The position numbers were made by a program, and so were the translations under genes. Positions 58,476 to 64,000 of a stretch of 64,000 nucleotides of DNA are shown one piece after another (within the stretch, counting starts at the first letter, position 1; every line of letters begins with the position of its first letter). The DNA comes from JAJECS01 sp965198185 (GTDB lineage Bacteria > Chloroflexota > UBA11872). Location: contig CBDAOU010000002.1 of the NCBI GenBank assembly GCA_965198185.1, positions 682,001 to 746,000 on the forward strand. The letters run 5' to 3'. The notes beneath the pieces are model-generated. The model saw nothing but the letters and a program-made list of their open reading frames with translations. It had not been told where the DNA came from and ran no database searches.

Positions 58476-59288
58476 ATGACCGAATCCAGCTACACCATGG
58501 GCTACAGCGAGGAGTTTCGGCAGCTGCTGAATCGGCGCAGCGCGGAGACGCATGCATCACACCTCCTGCCCCTGCTCAAGCCCGGCATGCGCGTGCTCGA
58601 CTTTGGCTGCGGGCCAGGCACGATCACCGTCGGTTTGGCCCGGGCGGTAGAGCCTGGAGAGATCCACGGCCTCGACGTCGAGGAGTCGCAAATCAATCTG
58701 GCGCGCGCCGCCGCCGAGGCCGGGGGGCACCACAACGCGACGTTCCACGTGGGCAACGCGACCGATCTTCCGTTCGACGACGATTCCTTCGACGTCGCCC
58801 ATTGCCATGCCGTACTGATGCACGTTCCGGATACCCCCGGCACGCTGGCCGAGGTGAAGCGGGTTCTGAAGCCGGGCGGCATCATCTCCAGCCGTGAGTT
58901 CATCGTGGACTCCTCGTTCCTGGAACCCGGCACCGAGAACACCGCGGCCGCGTGGGCTACGTTTGCCAACCTGCTCAGCGCAAACGGCGGGCATCCCCAG
59001 ATGGGCAAGGAGCTGAAGAACAAGCTCATCGAGGCTGGGTTTTCCGACATCAGGGCGACCGCATCGTTCGATATCTTCAGCGCCCCCGAGGACGTCGCGT
59101 TTCTTCACGCGTTTATCGGCGACTGGTTCTACTCGGCGGACGTGATCGCGGCAGCCACGAAATACGGGCTGGCCACGCAGGAGCAGTTTGACCAGTGGCT
59201 CCTCGAGCACAACGAGTGGAGGAACCACGTCGGCGCCGTCGGAGCGCTTGCATTCGGCGAGGCCATAGCCGTCAAGCCCTGCTCTTGA
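58476..59288 (+). CDS. SAM-dependent methyltransferase
   Basis: This class I Rossmann-fold methyltransferase has 270 residues. The SAM-binding glycine motif is MRVLDFGCGPGTITVGLA, motif II is EIHGLDVEESQINLA, and DLPFDDDSFDVAHCHAVLMH is the post-I/III region. The pattern is like UbiE/MenG and related small-molecule methylases. Insertions in the second half (about residues 160-260) are unlike a simple UbiE and point to a natural-product- or demethylmenaquinone-type role that I cannot fix. CGGAGCGG precedes the ATG. The next gene is convergent at 59490, with a 201-base gap. Confidence 0.9.
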   Translation: MTESSYTMGYSEEFRQLLNRRSAETHASHLLPLLKPGMRVLDFGCGPGTITVGLARAVEPGEIHGLDVEESQINLARAAAEAGGHHNATFHVGNATDLPFDDDSFDVAHCHAVLMHVPDTPGTLAEVKRVLKPGGIISSREFIVDSSFLEPGTENTAAAWATFANLLSANGGHPQMGKELKNKLIEAGFSDIRATASFDIFSAPEDVAFLHAFIGDWFYSADVIAAATKYGLATQEQFDQWLLEHNEWRNHVGAVGALAFGEAIAVKPCS

Positions 59289-59489
59289 CCCGCGTGTGAG
59301 CCCGCTGCGGTCGGGTTATCCGCCCTTCCAGCTATGGCCGCACGTAGAAACCTTCACCAGAATGCAGCTCCCGTGACGTGGTCTAGGCGCATCACTCAAT
59401 GCCGGACCGGTCTCCGAGCGGGCCGGCGATGCTAGCGCTCGCCCAGATATGCACGCTCGGTTGATTCAATTGGTGCCCCGCGGCCGGAT

Positions 59490-61985
59490 TCAGCAAGCCT
59501 CCCGGCCGTTCGCGCCAACCACGACGACCGGCACTTCGATCTCGCTGAACCAGGTCACGTTTTCCTCGACCATGCCCAGCGTCAACGTATAGGGCCCCGG
59601 ACCGGATGGGGCCTCGACCGCGCCCTCGAAGACATATCCGGAACCGGTCTCCATTTTCGGCCATGGTTCGCGGCGCGCGTCGTGGAGCACGAGCAGCCGA
59701 GTTTCGAGGGAGGCCAGGTCTTGCGCCACGAATCGGTCCTCTGGGAGTGACCACCGCGCGCCTAGCCGATAGGCCGGGCCCCACGGCTGGGCCCCGGTGT
59801 TCAAGGCCTGGACTTGGACGAGCGCAGTTTCGCCGGGGTGAACGCACGCCGGCCATGTCAGGACACGAAGGTCCGCTGTCTGAGGAGACCGGTCGTTCGC
59901 TGACGATGGTGCGACGATTTCAATGTCGGTGACGGCAAGCTGCGTGCCCTCGACCAATAGCCGCAGGCGATATCGACCTGGTGACGCCGGTGTCTGCGTG
60001 GCGAGTGGCGCAAGTGCCTGTGCCGTTGCGCCGGCCGGAATGATCGGTGGCGGGCGCAGGTGTATCGACTGCCGGACGGAGGCGCTGCCGTCAGCGGCCT
60101 CCCACACCAGTTCGCCCGTGCGCGTGCGACGTCCCGGGGGAGGGCGCCACGGCCGGCCCGACTGATTCTGCACCGTGACGGGCACCAAGATGTTCGAGTT
60201 TGGCGGCGATTGCTGCAGCAGCACGAGCTGAATATTGGCGTCGCTCCAACTGGCCGCCGACGAGATCCCCTCGGATCCGAGGTGACTCACGGCATAGCGC
60301 TCGGTCTCGATCACCTGGGTCCCCGGCCGCGTCGCCATTATCGCGTCTTGCCAAGCGTCGACCTGATCGGCGGCCATGAAATCGCGATCCAGGACGACGG
60401 TGCGCACGCCAAAGGCCAGGAGTGCGTCCAGCGTCTGCTGCCGGTTGCCGCTGTAGGTCCTATTGATCATGCGCGCAAGGTAGGACACGCCCCGATGCTC
60501 ATACCCTGGGGTCCCGTCGAGGACCGGCTGGCGGCCGCCGTTGAGCGCCGACCAGGTTCGACGCATGGCGACATCCGGTGAGACGTCCTGGTCGCCGCTG
60601 ACTGGAAGGAAGGCGATGGGGCCTTCCGGCACCTGTGCCAGGGCTGCCTCGAGATCCCGATCGCGAGGAATATCGACAACCGACACCGGGATTCGTGCGA
60701 ACTCGACGGCAAGGAAGCCAAGGAGGACCACAGCCACCAAGGACGCTGTCCATCCCCGAATCCGGCGCCAGCGGTAGAGTCGGTCGACGGCGATGGCGGC
60801 AAGGAACGCCATTGCCAGCACCACGCCCGTGGCGAACAACGCCGTAAAGCGCATCGCGGCGAATCCAGGGATCAGCGCATGGGCTGCCGCGTACGGGAGA
60901 CTCCAGCCCGTGAGTTCATGGTTCCACCACAATTCGGGTCCCAGGGACAGCACGAACATGAGAAGGCCCATTGCCCCTAGGGCGATGGCAACGGCGCGGG
61001 GTCGTCGGGCGATGCCCGCGATCAGTCCAACGGTGGCGAGCACGGCGGGCCCGATGGCGGGGAAGACGGGATCGGTGCCGTGGAAATTGCGCGCCACCGC
61101 CTGAAACCAACGCTGCGACAGTGTGGCTTGGGGCAGATACTGCGGCAGTTGGGCGCTTTGTAGGCGCGCCTCGCTGAGCGTCCGAACGTCCTGATTGTCA
61201 AGCCAGAACCCCACGTATCCCATGAGGAGGGGGATGAACGGCAGCGCCGCGGCCAGCGTTCCCGCTGCTGCCTTGAGGTATAGCTGGCGGTCAAGGTCTC
61301 TGAGTCGGCCACTCAGCACGGCGGCGATGATTAGGGTGAGCAGCGTGACGAGCGCGATGAAGCCGCCGTAGATTCCCGTGGCCAGTTGGATGAATACGCA
61401 CAGCCAGGCTGCACTCACCTTCCACCACGCCGGCCGCTGCAGGAACCAGAACCAGAGCGCCATGGCCAGTGGAGTCCACCAAATCATGAAGAGGGTGTGG
61501 AACTGAAAGAACTCCTGCTGGATCGGTGCGAAGGCAAAGATGAACCCGGCCACGACCGCGGGCCACCACCGGCCCAGCAGGATCCAAGCGGCGCCGGTGG
61601 CGGCCGTGGCGTTGAGAATCGGACTGGCGATGGTGAGGACGTTGAGTCCAATTCCCGGCCCAAAGATCGCCGCGACCGGCACGTAAATCGGCAATCCACC
61701 GAGCAGCAGGTGGGAGAAGAAGATGGAATCGCCCATGCCGTAGGACATCAACCCTTCAAAGAACCGCTGGGGCTCCGTGAAGAGGGCATAGCGCGCCCAT
61801 TCCAGCAAGTAGATGACTTGCAGGTTGTCGATGTGGCCGTAGTGGAACTTGTCGCCGCCGATTGGGGGTAACGTGGCTAGCGCGGCGACCACGAAGAGTG
61901 CGCCCGCGGCTGCCAATCGAATAATCCATGCGAGCCGCGTGGAGCCGGCAAGGCGCCCCGGGTGCGCGCGAAGGCGCGTCAGCAT
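59490..61985 (-). CDS. Large membrane protein with GT-C-like helices and C-terminal beta domains
   Basis: This 831-residue protein has about 420 N-terminal residues with a dozen hydrophobic helices (opening helix WIIRLAAAGALFVVAALATL, then MSYGMGDSIFFSHLLLGGLPIYVPVAAIFG) and about 400 outer residues. The outer part is mostly beta: a Rossmann-like or hydrolase-like stretch, then segments RPPPIIPAG and PWPKMETGSGYVFEG. The helix arrangement resembles GT-C/YfhO glycosyltransferases, but I see no clear catalytic aspartates. The next locus (62293-64000) is a close tandem paralog. The pair is probably involved in glycan transfer or surface polymer assembly. Confidence 0.78.
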   Translation of the reverse strand: MLTRLRAHPGRLAGSTRLAWIIRLAAAGALFVVAALATLPPIGGDKFHYGHIDNLQVIYLLEWARYALFTEPQRFFEGLMSYGMGDSIFFSHLLLGGLPIYVPVAAIFGPGIGLNVLTIASPILNATAATGAAWILLGRWWPAVVAGFIFAFAPIQQEFFQFHTLFMIWWTPLAMALWFWFLQRPAWWKVSAAWLCVFIQLATGIYGGFIALVTLLTLIIAAVLSGRLRDLDRQLYLKAAAGTLAAALPFIPLLMGYVGFWLDNQDVRTLSEARLQSAQLPQYLPQATLSQRWFQAVARNFHGTDPVFPAIGPAVLATVGLIAGIARRPRAVAIALGAMGLLMFVLSLGPELWWNHELTGWSLPYAAAHALIPGFAAMRFTALFATGVVLAMAFLAAIAVDRLYRWRRIRGWTASLVAVVLLGFLAVEFARIPVSVVDIPRDRDLEAALAQVPEGPIAFLPVSGDQDVSPDVAMRRTWSALNGGRQPVLDGTPGYEHRGVSYLARMINRTYSGNRQQTLDALLAFGVRTVVLDRDFMAADQVDAWQDAIMATRPGTQVIETERYAVSHLGSEGISSAASWSDANIQLVLLQQSPPNSNILVPVTVQNQSGRPWRPPPGRRTRTGELVWEAADGSASVRQSIHLRPPPIIPAGATAQALAPLATQTPASPGRYRLRLLVEGTQLAVTDIEIVAPSSANDRSPQTADLRVLTWPACVHPGETALVQVQALNTGAQPWGPAYRLGARWSLPEDRFVAQDLASLETRLLVLHDARREPWPKMETGSGYVFEGAVEAPSGPGPYTLTLGMVEENVTWFSEIEVPVVVVGANGREAC

Positions 61986-62292
61986 GGTCCGCAGGTCGAT
62001 ATCGCGCTCACCGCCGCATTGTGCCTGCGGCGTTGTGCCCCGGCCATTGGCGGCGCCGCGTTCATATGTGAGGGACGCTGGCTTGTGGACACGGCCGATG
62101 GCGTTCCTGACGAAGTGTCCGATGACGCGGCAACATTCGTCTCACGTCCCAGAATCCTGGCTTGCATTGCGTGCATTCACTCATGACCTCCGCCCCTCAT
62201 CGGATCAACCTGGCGTCGGTCCGGATTGGGGAGGACATGTGCCCCTGCCGATGTCCAGGCCTATGGATCCAACCTGGGCCTCGTTAACGGTG
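61986..62292. other. Intergenic region between tandem paralogs
   Basis: These 307 bases separate the two related membrane-protein genes on the minus strand. I see no tRNA, repeat or credible gene here. Because the downstream paralog starts at 61985, a promoter or translation signal may lie in this stretch, but I cannot assign one. Confidence 0.5.
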
Positions 62293-64000
62293 TCAGCACG
62301 CCGCACCGTCGCTCGTCTCAACTACGACGAGCGGCATCTCAATCTCGCTGAACCAGCCGACGCCTTCCTCAACCATGCCGAGGGTCAGCGTATAGAGACC
62401 TGGGTAGGAGGGGGCCTGGAGGCTTCCCTCATAGACGACGACGGATCCGGTTGCGATGGTTGCCCAGCGTGACTGGTGGACGTCGTAGGGCGTGCGTAAC
62501 CGTGCTTCGAGTTTCTCCAGCGGTTGCCGGACAAAGCGATCGTCGGGCGTTGACCAGCGCACACCGAGTCGCTGCGTTGGGCCCCACGGCTGCATGCCGG
62601 TATTGAGCGCTTCCACTTGAACGCGCACGGATTCACCGGCGGGAACACATGGCGGCAACGCCAGGACGCGCAAGTCCGCCGCTTGCCGCGGGCGGGAAGT
62701 CGCTGACGTCCGTGCGCGCATCTCAATGTCCGTGACCGATAGCTGAGTGCCGTCGACCAATAGCCGCAGGCGGTATTGGCCGGGGGACGCCGGCGTGCGC
62801 ATGGCGAGCAGGTCGAGGGCCTGCACCGTCGCGCCGGCGGGAATGATCGGAGGAACGCGCAGCAGAATCGGTTGCCGACTGACCGCGGCGCCGTCTGGCG
62901 ATTCCCAGACCAGGTGGCCCGTGCGTGCATGGCGGCCTGGCGGGGGACGCCAGGGATGGTCGGCGAGGTTGCGAACGGTAACCGACACGGCGAAATCCGA
63001 GCCTGAGAGCGCGGTTTGCCGCAGCGCTGGTCGAATCTCGACGTCGGACCATGCGGCTACAGTTGCGACCTCCTGTGGACCCAGATAGCTGACGACGAAA
63101 CGCTCGCTTTCGTAGATGCGCGTTGCCGGGCGAGTCGCTTGAATCGTGGCCTTCCACGCCGCGGCAACATCGGAGGCCATGAACTGGCGATCCAGGACGA
63201 TGGTGCGCACGCCGAAGGCCACAAGCGCATCCAGAACTTGCCGCCGGTCACTGGCGTTGGCCCAATTCGTCAGGCGCGCGAGATACGCAGTGCCGCGCGG
63301 CTCATACCCGGAATATCCGCTGACTATGGGCTGGCGACCTCCATTGAGCGACCACCAGGCCCTTCGTACGCCTTCCTCGACGGGCAAGAAACCGGCGGTG
63401 ACAGGCAAGAAGGCGACGGGCCCGTCCGGCAGCTGGGCCAGCGTGTCTTGGAGCTTGTGGTTGTAGGGAATCTCGACGGGCCGCACCGGTGGCCGGGCAA
63501 ACTCAACCGCGAGGATGCCAAGCAGAGCCACGGCCACCAGGTGAGTCGCCCAGCCTTGGACTCGCCGCCAGCTTGCACGAATCGATCGACGGCGATGGCC
63601 GCCAGAACGCCATGGCCAGCACCATTCCCACGGCGAACAGCTCCGGGTTGCGCATGGAGGCGAAGCCCGGAATCAGCGCATGCGCCGCGCCGTACGGAAG
63701 GCTCCAGCCGGTGCGCTCGCCGTCCCACCACAACTCCGGCCCGAGGGACAGCGCGAACATGAAAAGGCCGGTGATGCCCAGGGCAATGGCAACCGCCCGT
63801 GGGCGACGGGCGATGCCCGCGACCAGGCCAAGCGAGGCGAGCACCGACGGCACGATGACGGGAAACGTCGGGGTCATTCCATGGACGTTGCGTGCGAGCT
63901 CCTGGAACCAAAGGTGAGACGGCGCGACCGTTGGCAGGTATGTCGGGAGGCGAGCGCTCAGCATGCGCGCCTCTTCGAGGGTCCGGACTTCCTGGTTGTC
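62293..64000 (-). pseudogene. Tandem paralog of the 59490 membrane protein, frameshifted, running past the window end
   Basis: The sequence matches the neighbouring 831-residue protein from its middle to its C-terminus. The frame changes twice within about 35 bases. On the minus strand the region GVVLAMAFLAAIAVDR is broken in the copy at about 63605, where TTCTGG stands for an expected TTCCTGG (one C missing). A second break is near 63571-63582, after which the matching phase returns (SWRRVQGWATHLVAVALLG against RWRRIRGWTASLVAVVLLG). The C-terminal part (62293-63537) is open, ending in EMPLVVVETSDGAAC. The N-terminal half of the gene is beyond 64000. Either a pseudogene or two base errors at a contig end. 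Confidence 0.75.

Overview
The window is a GC-rich, densely coded bacterial chromosome segment with about 50 protein genes, one tRNA and short intergenic gaps. GTG and TTG starts and 4-base stop/start overlaps are common. I infer a Chloroflexota-like organism, at moderate confidence. The reasons are Tat-type lipoproteins carrying long valine/glutamate-rich stalks (43775-45652, and a similar stalk in 54317-56392), a membrane-anchored baseplate-J-fold protein between alaS and ruvX, and the CdaA/CdaR pair. I ran no similarity search. No prophage, insertion sequence or CRISPR array is visible.

Layout. 1-3364 (+): the C-terminal part of a hydantoinase/oxoprolinase subunit cut by the window edge, then a two-gene ABC-2 exporter. 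3368-12215 (-): guaB, a second hydantoinase-type protein, greA, lysS, serS, a cysteine-synthase-family enzyme and a TIM-barrel sugar-phosphate isomerase-like protein. 12255-15073: a strong hairpin in the guaB leader, tRNA-His, a LysM membrane protein convergent with a degenerate cyclase, and an MNT/HEPN toxin-antitoxin pair whose HEPN gene carries an amber stop. 15213-23979 (-): dnaN, gamma-glutamyltransferase, a membrane spermidine-synthase-like protein, a DUF3048 lipoprotein, a 2-hydroxyacid dehydrogenase and an RNase J-like hydrolase. 24157-28870 (+): an ANTAR response regulator, a YfhO-type membrane protein and a glycosyltransferase. 28871-33924 (-): a SpoIID/LytB protein, argF, and the c-di-AMP synthase CdaA with its partner CdaR.

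34139-43461 (+): a cysteine desulfurase, small membrane proteins, then a tight alaS / baseplate-J protein / ruvX / mltG / M24 peptidase cluster with three GTGA overlaps. It is followed by efp and a biotin-carrier-like protein that lacks the biotinylated lysine. 43775-47673 (+): an oligopeptide ABC importer (binding protein and two permeases, no ATPase). 47763-53537: degV, a cupin, argG, a membrane-bound endonuclease/exonuclease/phosphatase, a creatininase-like protein and an orphan VapB-like antitoxin. 53699-58367 (+): an ECF sigma factor with a matching promoter, its translationally overlapped stalked vWA membrane protein, a strong hairpin terminator, and an NCS2 permease with an extra cytosolic domain. 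58476-64000: a methyltransferase and two tandem paralogous large membrane proteins, the second frameshifted and running off the window.

Most genes are housekeeping: translation, transcript cleavage, purine and arginine synthesis, replication clamp, cell wall and c-di-AMP. The least understood parts are the sigma/vWA locus with its stalk, the baseplate-J envelope protein in the alaS operon, the lysine-less biotin carrier beside efp, and the lysS gene, which seems to lack any ATG/GTG/TTG start.
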